39,472 bases of DNA from DATAEK01 sp036258055 (GTDB taxonomy: Bacteria; Acidobacteriota; Vicinamibacteria; Vicinamibacterales; 2-12-FULL-66-21). A model generated the notes under the pieces. That model had not been told where the DNA came from and did no database searches. It saw nothing but the letters and a program-made list of their open reading frames with translations. Below, in pieces: positions 16,266-23,251 of the stretch. Where the stretch lies: positions 1 through 39,472 of the forward strand of contig DATAEK010000410.1 of assembly GCA_036258055.1 (NCBI GenBank), given 5' to 3'. Both the position numbers and the translations under genes were made by a program. Position 1 is the stretch's first letter; each line of letters starts with the position of its first letter.

Positions 16266-17050
16266 GTGTCGTCGACACCATTTCGAAAGGTGACAGCAGC
16301 CGCATCGGCGATCCCCGGCGCGTTGTCGTCCGCGATGACGAAGCGTGGCGCGCGCTCTGGGCCGAACACGCGGGCAGCGACGTCACGCCGCCGCACGTCG
16401 ACTTCGCCAACCGCATCGTCGCGGCCGTGTTCGCGGGCGATGTGCCGTCAGCCGGCCACAGTGTGTCGATCGACCTGGTGCGTCGCGACGGCGACGTCCT
16501 CACCGTGCTCGTCGAGGAGCGTCGACCGGCCCCCGGTACGGTCGTTGCGCAAGTGATCCTGTCCCCCTTCCACATCGTCTCGCTCTCCCGATTCGATGGG
16601 GAAGTACGGTTCGAGAACGCAAACAAAGTTGACGTGCCGAAGCCGCCAGTCGCGGCCCCCGTCCTTCCCACCCGCCGACGTCAGGGACGCAATCCCTCGT
16701 CCACCGGTCTCGAGCCGCCGATTGCCGGCGCGCTCGCGTACGTGGCCGGCCCTTTTTCGGGGGTGCTGCTCCTCGGCGTCGAGCGGACCAGCCACTTCGT
16801 TCGCTTTCATGCGTGGCAATCGGTGATGGGGCTGGGCAGCCTCGGCGTCCTCGCCGTCGCCTCGCTCGTCCTTGCGTTCATGCTGCTCGTGATCTCACCG
16901 ACCGCCTTCTGGACGATGCTCTGGGTCTCCGCGATCCTCGGGTGGGGCTGGCTGGTGCTGTGGGTCGTGTGCGTCGTACAGGCCTATCGCGGCCGCAGAT
17001 GGAAGATGCCGTTGGTGGGCGGCTACGCGGAGGAACTGGCCAACAGATAA
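16262..17050 (+). CDS. PrcB_C-like domain fused to Tic20/DUF4870-like membrane domain
   Basis: Residues ~25-115 resemble the PrcB C-terminal domain (FANRIVAAVFAGDVPSAGHSV, PAPGTVVAQVILSPFHIV). A basic Pro-rich linker follows. Residues ~150-262 resemble the DUF4870/Tic20 three-helix membrane domain (ALAYVAGPFSGVLLLGVER, FVRFHAWQSV, a LVLAFMLLVISP helix, then LVLWVVCVVQAYRGRRWKMP). No signal peptide is seen. The GTG start overlaps the VWA stop by four bases and has AGGG close upstream. A soluble sensor or inhibitor-like domain tethered to a small membrane bundle next to a VWA protein suggests an envelope role, but no function is known. Confidence 0.75.
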   Translation: MSVVDTISKGDSSRIGDPRRVVVRDDEAWRALWAEHAGSDVTPPHVDFANRIVAAVFAGDVPSAGHSVSIDLVRRDGDVLTVLVEERRPAPGTVVAQVILSPFHIVSLSRFDGEVRFENANKVDVPKPPVAAPVLPTRRRQGRNPSSTGLEPPIAGALAYVAGPFSGVLLLGVERTSHFVRFHAWQSVMGLGSLGVLAVASLVLAFMLLVISPTAFWTMLWVSAILGWGWLVLWVVCVVQAYRGRRWKMPLVGGYAEELANR

Positions 17051-17104
17051 TTTGCACCTTGCACCTGCCCCCTGAACGGTGCACGCTGCACGTTGAACGT
17101 TCAG
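17051..17104. repeat. Short GCACC/TGCAC-word intergenic repeat between convergent genes
   Basis: The spacer reads as overlapping words (TTGCACCTTGCACC, then GGTGCACGCTGCACGTTGAACGTTCA) that include small inverted repeats such as GTGCA/TGCAC and TGAACGTTCA. It sits between the stops of the membrane-protein gene (plus) and the YfiT-like gene (minus). No T-run is present, so it is not a standard terminator. Confidence 0.5.
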
Positions 17105-17111
17105 TTCCTCG

Positions 17112-17639
17112 CTATTCCCACCGCTCTCGCTTCCGCAGTTCCGTAATGTGCGCGACGTGGTGACGGCCGTGCCACGCGTAGAGTTGCACCAGCCAGTCAA
17201 TCGTGACCTGACCGTGTTCCGGATGCTGCAGCGGGCGCGCGAAGTCGGTCTCGGACAGGGAGTCGAGCAGCACACCCCACCGCGTGTGGAGCGATTCGAG
17301 GAGCGTGAGCGAGACGTCGACGGGCGTCTTCGCCGTGTCAGCAATCTTCGCCCATTCGGTCTCGTTGTACGGCCTGATCGTGGGGTTGTCCTCGGTCAGC
17401 GCCAGCTTGCACCGGATGTAGGCGTTCATGTGGCTGTCCGGGACATGGTGTGCGACCTGGCGGACGGTCCACCCGCCGGGCCGGTACGGGGTGTCGAGCT
17501 GATGATCGGTCAGGCCGGCGATCGCCTGCCGCATGGCGGCGGGAGTGTCCTTGATCTGACGGATCAGCGTGCGCCGGCCGTCAGTGGTGACGGTGGGTTG
17601 GACGGTGAACTTGCCGACGGGATAGCGGAGATCATCCAT
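17112..17639 (-). CDS. YfiT/DinB-family putative metal-dependent hydrolase or bacillithiol-transferase-like protein
   Basis: The protein is a DinB-like four-helix bundle of the YfiT/BstA group: YPVGKF, TPYRPGGWTVRQVAHHVPDS (50-69) and DWLVQLYAWHGRHHVAHI (148-165). The likely metal ligands are H64/H65 and H160 or H164. BstA in Bacillus transfers bacillithiol, while YfiT homologues are often called hydrolases; the substrate here is unknown. The length (175) is normal. The ATG is seven bases after a TACAAT box, with GCGCGC on both sides of the box, so the mRNA may be leaderless. It converges with the PrcB-like gene. Confidence 0.85.
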   Translation of the reverse strand: MDDLRYPVGKFTVQPTVTTDGRRTLIRQIKDTPAAMRQAIAGLTDHQLDTPYRPGGWTVRQVAHHVPDSHMNAYIRCKLALTEDNPTIRPYNETEWAKIADTAKTPVDVSLTLLESLHTRWGVLLDSLSETDFARPLQHPEHGQVTIDWLVQLYAWHGRHHVAHITELRKRERWE

Positions 17640-17646
17640 GCGCGCG

Positions 17647-17652
17647 ATTGTA
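17647..17652 (-). promoter_or_regulatory. -10 box TACAAT flanked by GCGCGC repeats (leaderless candidate)
   Basis: On the minus strand the order is GCGCGC, TACAAT, CGCGCGC, ATG. The box ends seven bases before the YfiT-like start, so the transcript would begin at the start codon. The flanking GCGCGC copies form an inverted repeat that could also bind a regulator. Confidence 0.4.
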
Positions 17653-17705
17653 GCGCGCAGGGATGATCGAGGAGCGGGCCGCTCTGAAGTTGGAGTCCCT
17701 CCGCC

Positions 17706-18155
17706 CTACATCTTCTTGACGGGCTTAAACTCCACCTTGCCGTTGGCGTGCGTGAAGGTCAGCTGACTGACGTCCGGTTCACCAACCACCGGCGACCTTA
17801 TCTCGACGTCGATGATCTCGCCGGGCAGAAACGGCTTCTTGTACCGGAAGTCCCCTGCCGTCACCATATCCCGCTTCTTGTTGTACCAGAGCTCGTCGAT
17901 CTTCAGCAGGCTGATCGAGCCCGTCGACGTGTTCTTGATCTTGAGCGGCGTGATGATTTCCTTGCCGACCCTCTTGGACTGTCCGCGCATGACTTCGATC
18001 GTGGCCACGCCTTTCACCGGCGGTACGAACTTCGCCGGCGCTGCCGGCGCTGGCGTCTGTGGCTGGGCGGCTGGTTTGGCTTGGGCGAAAACGGTAGAAA
18101 CGGTGACGGCGCAAAAAAGCAGCGCGACGGCAGGCGCGAACACAGAACGGTGCAT
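17706..18155 (-). CDS. Small exported protein of unknown function
   Basis: A clear signal peptide (MHRSVFAPAVALLFCAVTVSTVFAQ) is followed by an Ala/Pro/Gln-rich stretch to ~residue 42. A beta-rich C-terminal domain of ~100 residues comes next (IEVMRGQSKRVGKEIITPLK, IKNTSTGSISLLKIDELWYN, KKPFLPGEIIDVEIRS). The pattern recalls FxLYD-like immunoglobulin-type domains, but I cannot assign a family. The start is well supported: GGGAGG lies five bases before the ATG and TATAAT lies at 18188-18193. It ends in a lysine-rich tail. Confidence 0.75.
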   Translation of the reverse strand: MHRSVFAPAVALLFCAVTVSTVFAQAKPAAQPQTPAPAAPAKFVPPVKGVATIEVMRGQSKRVGKEIITPLKIKNTSTGSISLLKIDELWYNKKRDMVTAGDFRYKKPFLPGEIIDVEIRSPVVGEPDVSQLTFTHANGKVEFKPVKKM

Positions 18156-18160
18156 AGCTA

Positions 18161-18193
18161 CCTCCCGAAGAGCAAGCGGATGCAGCGATTATA
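18161..18193 (-). promoter_or_regulatory. -10 box and strong ribosome-binding site of the small exported protein
   Basis: On the minus strand TATAAT (18188-18193) is followed ~21 bases later by GGGAGG (18161-18166), five bases before the ATG at 18155. The box lies just beyond the stop codon of the upstream zinc-ribbon gene's coding end, so this gene probably has its own promoter. Confidence 0.5.
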
Positions 18194-18198
18194 GGCTG

Positions 18199-18657
18199 CT
18201 ACATCTCGCCGTTCCAGTCCTCCGGTTCCGGGTTCGACGAGCGGAAGATCTCCAGGTGCCACTTGCCGCCGCCCCAGGGCTCGATGACCTCAGCCGCGAC
18301 GACGTCGACGAGGATCTCGGCAAACGTGCGCCCTTCGGGATCGCCCTCGAGATGGTAGGCGGCCTCGTCCCACGAGAAGCTCGGATAGAGCACCATCGTC
18401 AGAAAGAGGTCGTAGCCGTCGTCGACGACGATGAGCTGACCGCAGGGGCGTTTCAGCGTTGAGTGGTAGATGAGGTATTTCTCGGCGCTGTGCGCGCGGA
18501 TATAGCGCTTGAGCGCGAATTCACGCGCGACGATCTCTTCGACCGCGATCTTTTTGTCCCAGCAGTCCCGGCAATATCGTTCTTCGCCGCGCGGCTCTGA
18601 CACTTCTTTGGCGCCGCAAAGCGCGCACCGGGTTTGCGCCATGGTCTTTCGGGACAT
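18199..18657 (-). CDS. Conserved-looking zinc-ribbon protein of unknown function
   Basis: The N-terminus has two CxxC knuckles (C11/C14 in CALCGAKEV and C29/C32 in YCRDCW), a likely zinc ribbon. A ~110-residue alpha/beta part without a recognised family follows (KRPCGQLIVVDDGYDLFLTM, LYPSFSWDEAAYHLEGD). No signal peptide is present, so it is cytoplasmic. An in-frame ATG at 18642 (MAQTRCALCG) is an alternative start. A TAGAAT box six bases before the first ATG favours 18657 through a leaderless transcript. No function is proposed. Confidence 0.7.
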   Translation of the reverse strand: MSRKTMAQTRCALCGAKEVSEPRGEERYCRDCWDKKIAVEEIVAREFALKRYIRAHSAEKYLIYHSTLKRPCGQLIVVDDGYDLFLTMVLYPSFSWDEAAYHLEGDPEGRTFAEILVDVVAAEVIEPWGGGKWHLEIFRSSNPEPEDWNGEM

Positions 18658-18663
18658 GCTTCG

Positions 18664-18669
18664 ATTCTA
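18664..18669 (-). promoter_or_regulatory. -10 box TAGAAT six bases before the zinc-ribbon gene start (leaderless candidate)
   Basis: On the minus strand TAGAAT-CGAAGC-ATG leaves no room for a leader or Shine-Dalgarno site. The same geometry is seen before the M24, YfiT-like and HExxH genes. Confidence 0.4.
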
Positions 18670-18735
18670 ACATCCTGGGCTGCTGCGCATCCCGGACGGC
18701 AGTGGGCGATGGGAATTGCCGGGCGTTGCGCGGCA

Positions 18736-20898
18736 CTAGGGCAGCTTGACTGCGTCGGCCACGCGCTGCATTGCCGGGACGTACATGTCCTCGGCGTACT
18801 CGCGCACCATCCGCCTCGCGCTGAAGCGTGGCGCGACCGAGAGAATCGCCTGACGCACGATCGACAGCCAGCGGCGCGGCACGCCCTGCGGATCGCGATC
18901 GTAGAAGGTCGGAACGACCTCTTCCTCGAGGATGCGGTAGAGCGCGGCGGCATCCGCCGCGTCGACGGCCTCCTGGTCGGTCGATGCCGGCCGGCCTTCG
19001 ATCACCCAGCCGTTCCGGCCGGTGTAGCCCTCGGCCCACCAGCCGTCGGCGATGCTCAGGTGCGGCACACCGTTGACCGAGGCCTTCATGCCGCTCGTGC
19101 CGGAGGCTTCGAGCGGCTTCCGCGGGTTGTTCAACCAGACATCGCACCCTTGTACGAGGAAGTGCGCGACGTGGAGGTCGTAGTCGTCGACGAACGCGAT
19201 CCGTCCGGCGAACATCGGATCGACGGCGCGCCGATAGACCCGCTGCAGATGATGCTTTCCGGTTTCGTCGGCGGGATGCGCCTTGCCGGCGAACACGATC
19301 TGCACCGGTCGGCGTGCGGCGGTGAGAATGCTCACCAATCGATCGGGGTTCTGGAAGATCAATTCGGGCCGCTTGTAACCGGTGAAGCGGCGTGCGAAGC
19401 CGATCGTCAGCGCATTCGGGTCCAGGAGCGTGCCGGCGGCGACGACGCGCGCGGCGCTGACGTGCTCTTCCTTCCAACGCTGCCGCGCCCGCTCGCGGAT
19501 GAAGGCGAACAGGTAGTTGCGAAGCGCGTTGCGCGCCTGCCACAGCTCTTCATCAGGGATCTCCAGGATCCGCTCCCACACCGCTGGATCGTCGTGGCGT
19601 TCGCGCCAGTCGCTGTCGAGGTGCTGATCGAACAGGGTCGACAGCTCGTACGAGAGCCACGTTGGAACGTGCACGCCGTTCGTGATTGCGCGCACCGGGC
19701 GCTTGTCGTCTGCTACGCCTGGCCAGATTGGCCCCCACATCTCGCGCGTGACGTTGCCGTGCAATTGGCTCACGCCGTTGACCCGGCTCGCGGTCCTGAG
19801 CGCCAGCGCCGTCATGTTGAACAGCGGTCCGCTGCCGTTGTCATAGTGCCCGAGCGCGAGGAAGGCGTCACGGTACTCGCCGAGCGTGCCCCATGCGCCG
19901 GCCAGGTGCGTTTCGACGAGGTTGAACGGGAATGCGTCGTGGCCTGCGGGTACCGGGGTGTGGGTAGTGAAGATCGTCGTCCGGCGGACCTCTTCGACTG
20001 CCGACTCGAAGCTGCTCCCGTGCTCGATCTGATCGCGGATCCGCTGCAGGACGACGAACGCCGCGTGCCCCTCGTTCAGGTGCCAGACGCGCGGCGACGA
20101 TCCCATCGCCTTGAGCGCGCGCACGCCGCCGATCCCCAGAATGATCTCCTGCTGGATCCGGGTCTCGCGATCGCCCCCGTACAAGCGGGCTGAGAGCTCA
20201 CGGTCCCACGGCGCGTTTTCCTCGAGATCGGTGTCGAGCAGATACAGCTTCACGCGCCCCAGCCGTACGCGCCACACCGAGACGAGCACCGTGCGGTTGC
20301 CAAGCGGTACGGCGATGACGCAGGGCTTGCCGTCAGGCGTGATCGCCGGGTCGATTGGTGCGTTCGTCCAGTCGAGGCGCTCGTAGATCTCCTGCTGCCA
20401 GCCCTCGGGCGAGACGGCCTGGTGGAAATAGCCCTGGGGATACATGAACCCGACGCCGATGAGCGGCAGGCCCAGGTCGCTCGCTTCTTTGCAGTGATCG
20501 CCTGCCAGTACACCAAGACCGCCGGCGTAGATCGGCAGTGACTGGTGCAGGGCGAACTCGGCGGAGAAATAGGCGAGCGGACCTTGCGCCTCGGGGAAGC
20601 GTCGCTGCCACCAGGTGTCGCGCGCGGCGCGAGCGGCGTCGAGCGCGTCGAGCGCCGTGTCGTAGATCTCGAGGAAGGCCGGGTCCTCCGCGGCCAGCGT
20701 CAACATCTCTGAGGAGATCAGGCGCAGCATCCGGACCGGGTTGTGCGCAGTCTGCCGCCACAAGGCGTAGTCCAGCCGGCGGAACACGCTGCGCGCGGGC
20801 ATGTTCCAGGTCCACCAGAGATCGCTTGCGAGCTCGGGCAGCCGCCGGATTCGATCCGGCAGCCCCGGTGTGGTGACGTTCGAGGCTGTATCAGGCAT
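18736..20898 (-). CDS. glgP: Glycogen/alpha-glucan phosphorylase (GT35, compact bacterial type)
   Basis: This PLP enzyme releases glucose-1-phosphate from the ends of glycogen or maltodextrins. The 720-residue length and motifs fit the compact alpha-glucan phosphorylase group (TIGR02094 type) rather than E. coli GlgP. They are SDLWWTWNMPARSVFRRLDY at the start, FSAEFALHQSLPIYAGGLGV, WHLNEGHAAFV, FTTHTPVPAGHD, GFARRFTGYKRPELIF and the PLP-lysine loop EASGTSGMKASVNG (K605). Its start lies 17 bases after the stop of the dehydratase gene on the same strand, so the two are probably cotranscribed, though they share no obvious pathway. Confidence 0.95.
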   Translation of the reverse strand: MPDTASNVTTPGLPDRIRRLPELASDLWWTWNMPARSVFRRLDYALWRQTAHNPVRMLRLISSEMLTLAAEDPAFLEIYDTALDALDAARAARDTWWQRRFPEAQGPLAYFSAEFALHQSLPIYAGGLGVLAGDHCKEASDLGLPLIGVGFMYPQGYFHQAVSPEGWQQEIYERLDWTNAPIDPAITPDGKPCVIAVPLGNRTVLVSVWRVRLGRVKLYLLDTDLEENAPWDRELSARLYGGDRETRIQQEIILGIGGVRALKAMGSSPRVWHLNEGHAAFVVLQRIRDQIEHGSSFESAVEEVRRTTIFTTHTPVPAGHDAFPFNLVETHLAGAWGTLGEYRDAFLALGHYDNGSGPLFNMTALALRTASRVNGVSQLHGNVTREMWGPIWPGVADDKRPVRAITNGVHVPTWLSYELSTLFDQHLDSDWRERHDDPAVWERILEIPDEELWQARNALRNYLFAFIRERARQRWKEEHVSAARVVAAGTLLDPNALTIGFARRFTGYKRPELIFQNPDRLVSILTAARRPVQIVFAGKAHPADETGKHHLQRVYRRAVDPMFAGRIAFVDDYDLHVAHFLVQGCDVWLNNPRKPLEASGTSGMKASVNGVPHLSIADGWWAEGYTGRNGWVIEGRPASTDQEAVDAADAAALYRILEEEVVPTFYDRDPQGVPRRWLSIVRQAILSVAPRFSARRMVREYAEDMYVPAMQRVADAVKLP

Positions 20899-20915
20899 CG
20901 GAAGAAAACAGGCTC

Positions 20916-21890
20916 CTACTTACCGGGGCACGCGCCGACGAGCTGCGCAAATCGGGTCAGGTCGATATTGCCACCCGAGACGACCGCGACGACCTTGCGG
21001 TGACCTCGCGCAGCCATGGCCGGAGAGAGCGCGCCGGCAACCGCGCAGGCGGCGGCTCCCTCGGCGATGACGTGGACGCGGTCCGCGACCAGCCGCATCG
21101 CCTGCGCGGCCTCGTCGAGCGAAACGATGAGCGACTCGGAGACCCACTCCTTCAGGAGCGGCCACATGGTGTCGAGGACGGAGCGTCCTCCCGCGCCGTC
21201 CACGAACGAGGCGCGCCACTCGTCGAAGTAGCTGGCACGGCCAGCCCGGAACGAGGCGGCGAGCGGCGCCGCGGTTTCCGGTTCGGCGGCGTAGACCCGC
21301 GCGTCCGGACGGGTCGCGTGCAGCACGCACGCAATGCCGGCAAGGAGGCCGCCGCCGCCAAGTGGGGCGATCACCGCATCGACGTCGGGGACGTCCTCGA
21401 GGATCTCGAGCCCGATCGTTCCGTTGCCGCTGATGAAATCGTCGTCGTCGAAGGGATGGACGAAGTGGCCACGCATGCGGTCCGATTTGTGTGTCTCGAC
21501 CGTCCGCCAGCACTCGTCATACGTCGCCTTCACGATCTCCGCGCCGAGGCGTTCGATCGCGCGCAGCTTGAGGTCGGGCGCCGTGTCCATGACCATGACG
21601 CTGCAACGGGCCCCGGTCTTCCGCGCCGCCAGCGCGACACCCTGGGCGGCGTTGCCGGCGCTCACCGTCCACACGCCCTGTCCGCGCTGGTCGGCGGTGA
21701 GGTGCTTGACCGCGTTGTACGCGCCGCGAATTTTGAAGGAGCCGATCGGCTGCAGCGTTTCGAGCTTCAAGTAGATCTCGGGCTCACCACGTTCGAGCCG
21801 AAGCGGGACGATGGGCGTCCGCACCGCCGCTTCGTACACAGTGCCGGCGGCTTCGCGAATGGTGTCGAGGGATATGCGTCGGGTCGTCAT
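20916..21890 (-). CDS. PLP-dependent threonine/serine dehydratase-family enzyme
   Basis: This fold-type II PLP enzyme has the cofactor lysine K53 in GSFKIRGAYN, the phosphate-binding loop GGGG (178-181) in PLGGGGLLAG, and a C-terminal VVSGGNIDL strand. At 324 residues it has only the catalytic domain and lacks the ACT-like regulatory domain of biosynthetic IlvA. It is therefore a catabolic threonine/serine dehydratase or a serine racemase; sequence alone does not decide. It is the first gene of a likely two-gene unit with glgP. A 216-base divergent spacer separates it from the asparaginase gene. Confidence 0.88.
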   Translation of the reverse strand: MTTRRISLDTIREAAGTVYEAAVRTPIVPLRLERGEPEIYLKLETLQPIGSFKIRGAYNAVKHLTADQRGQGVWTVSAGNAAQGVALAARKTGARCSVMVMDTAPDLKLRAIERLGAEIVKATYDECWRTVETHKSDRMRGHFVHPFDDDDFISGNGTIGLEILEDVPDVDAVIAPLGGGGLLAGIACVLHATRPDARVYAAEPETAAPLAASFRAGRASYFDEWRASFVDGAGGRSVLDTMWPLLKEWVSESLIVSLDEAAQAMRLVADRVHVIAEGAAACAVAGALSPAMAARGHRKVVAVVSGGNIDLTRFAQLVGACPGK

Positions 21891-22106
21891 GGGCCATCCC
21901 GGCGGTCGAATCGCGATCGGCCCGCGGGCGGGCAGACGATGGGAGTGTGACGCGCCGGGTGTCTTGGGATCCTAGTCGGCGCGTTCCATGCCCGTCAATA
22001 AATCCAGTAAACTACACGCCGCGAAGGTTGAGCTCGGTGCGATTCTGACAGCAGCCGATCGCAGTTTCGCGATCCCCAGCCGGACGAATCGATTCTGGAG
22101 ATCACG
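21891..22106. other. Divergent intergenic region with a weak plus-strand -10 box
   Basis: The spacer between the dehydratase (minus) and asparaginase (plus) genes holds no gene. A TAAACT at 22008-22013 could be the -10 of the asparaginase, without a convincing -35. GGAG at 22097-22100 is its ribosome site. Confidence 0.4.
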
Positions 22107-23228
22107 ATGGCCCGCAGGATCAATCGCCGCGAGTTCGTGTTGACCGGGACCGCCGCCAGCCTGGCCGCCCGTGTGCGGGCCTCCGCCCAAACGCCCACGA
22201 TGATGACACCAAGCCGCGCCAAGCCCGTGGTGATCTCCTCGGCCAACGGCCATCGCTTCAGGAACGGCGGAACGAAGACCTGCGTCGAGACCGCCTTCTC
22301 GATGATCACCGCCGGTAAGGACGTCCTCGACGCCCTCATCGCCGGCGTCACCATCGTCGAGCTCGATCCCGAAGAGACCAGCGTGGGCTACGGTGGACTG
22401 CCGAACGCGGACGGCATCGTCCAGCTCGACTCCTGCTGCATGCACGGTCCCAGGAAGCGGGCGGGCGGCGTGGCCTCGATCGAAGGCGTGCGGACGCCCT
22501 CGCTCGTGGCGCAGAAAGTCATGGATTTCACCGACCATCACTTGATCGTCGGCAAGGACGCGCAGACGTTCGCACGGAACATGGGATTCAAGATCGAAGA
22601 CGATCTGAACACCGAGCGCTCGCGGGCGGCGTGGCTCGAGTGGAAGCGCCGGAGCGATCCGCTGCACTACCTCGATCCCATCAAACGCGCCGCGGCGTTG
22701 CGCAGGATCGACCTCGACATGATGGCCGAGGGCTGGGTCGAGCCGAATCATTTCTACGGAACGATCAACTGCAACGGCCTCAACGCCAAGGGAGAGATCT
22801 GCGGCGTCACGACCACCAGCGGGATGGCCTGGAAGATCCCGGGCCGCGTCGGCGACTCGCCAATCCTCGGCGCCGGGCTCTACGTGGACAGCGACGCCGG
22901 CGCCGCGGGATCCACCGGACGCGGTGAGGCGAATCTCTACAACCTCTCGTCCTACGTGGTCGTCGACGAGATGCGGCGTGGCCGGCACCCGAAAGATGCC
23001 GGCATGGAAGCCCTCAAACGTATCAAGGCGAGCACGGTAGAGAAGCGGCTGCTGAACAGCCGCGGAGAGCCCAATTTCAACGTGACGTTCTACGTGCTCA
23101 ACGCGAAGGGAGAGTACGCGGGAATGTCGATGTACGGCGGAAAGAACATTGCCTACGCCGTGTGTACCGAGCAGGGCCCCCAAATCCTCTCCTGCGATGC
23201 ATTTCTCAGCGGCGAGGCTGAATCCTAA
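22107..23228 (+). CDS. Tat-exported N4-(beta-N-acetylglucosaminyl)-L-asparaginase (Ntn hydrolase, T2 family)
   Basis: Glycosylasparaginase-type enzymes cleave the amide between asparagine and a sugar, or related beta-aspartyl bonds. They self-cleave before a threonine that becomes the nucleophile. Here that residue is T219 in FYGTINCNG, in place of the usual HDTIG. Substrate-side motifs follow (GVTTTSGMAWKIPGRVGDSP and GAGLYVDSDAGAAGSTGRGE). The N-terminus NRREFVLTGTAASLAARVRA is a twin-arginine signal, so export is expected after folding and probably after cofactor-free maturation. GGAG six bases before the ATG supports the start. It converges on the second VWA gene. Confidence 0.92.
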   Translation: MARRINRREFVLTGTAASLAARVRASAQTPTMMTPSRAKPVVISSANGHRFRNGGTKTCVETAFSMITAGKDVLDALIAGVTIVELDPEETSVGYGGLPNADGIVQLDSCCMHGPRKRAGGVASIEGVRTPSLVAQKVMDFTDHHLIVGKDAQTFARNMGFKIEDDLNTERSRAAWLEWKRRSDPLHYLDPIKRAAALRRIDLDMMAEGWVEPNHFYGTINCNGLNAKGEICGVTTTSGMAWKIPGRVGDSPILGAGLYVDSDAGAAGSTGRGEANLYNLSSYVVVDEMRRGRHPKDAGMEALKRIKASTVEKRLLNSRGEPNFNVTFYVLNAKGEYAGMSMYGGKNIAYAVCTEQGPQILSCDAFLSGEAES

Positions 23229-23251
23229 CGACCTCTCTCAGCTCCTAGGAT

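Noticed and set aside
21972..23183. A 403-codon minus-strand frame opposite the asparaginase
   Set aside because: The plus strand encodes a Tat signal, a catalytic Thr and family motifs; the minus translation is typical antisense noise.
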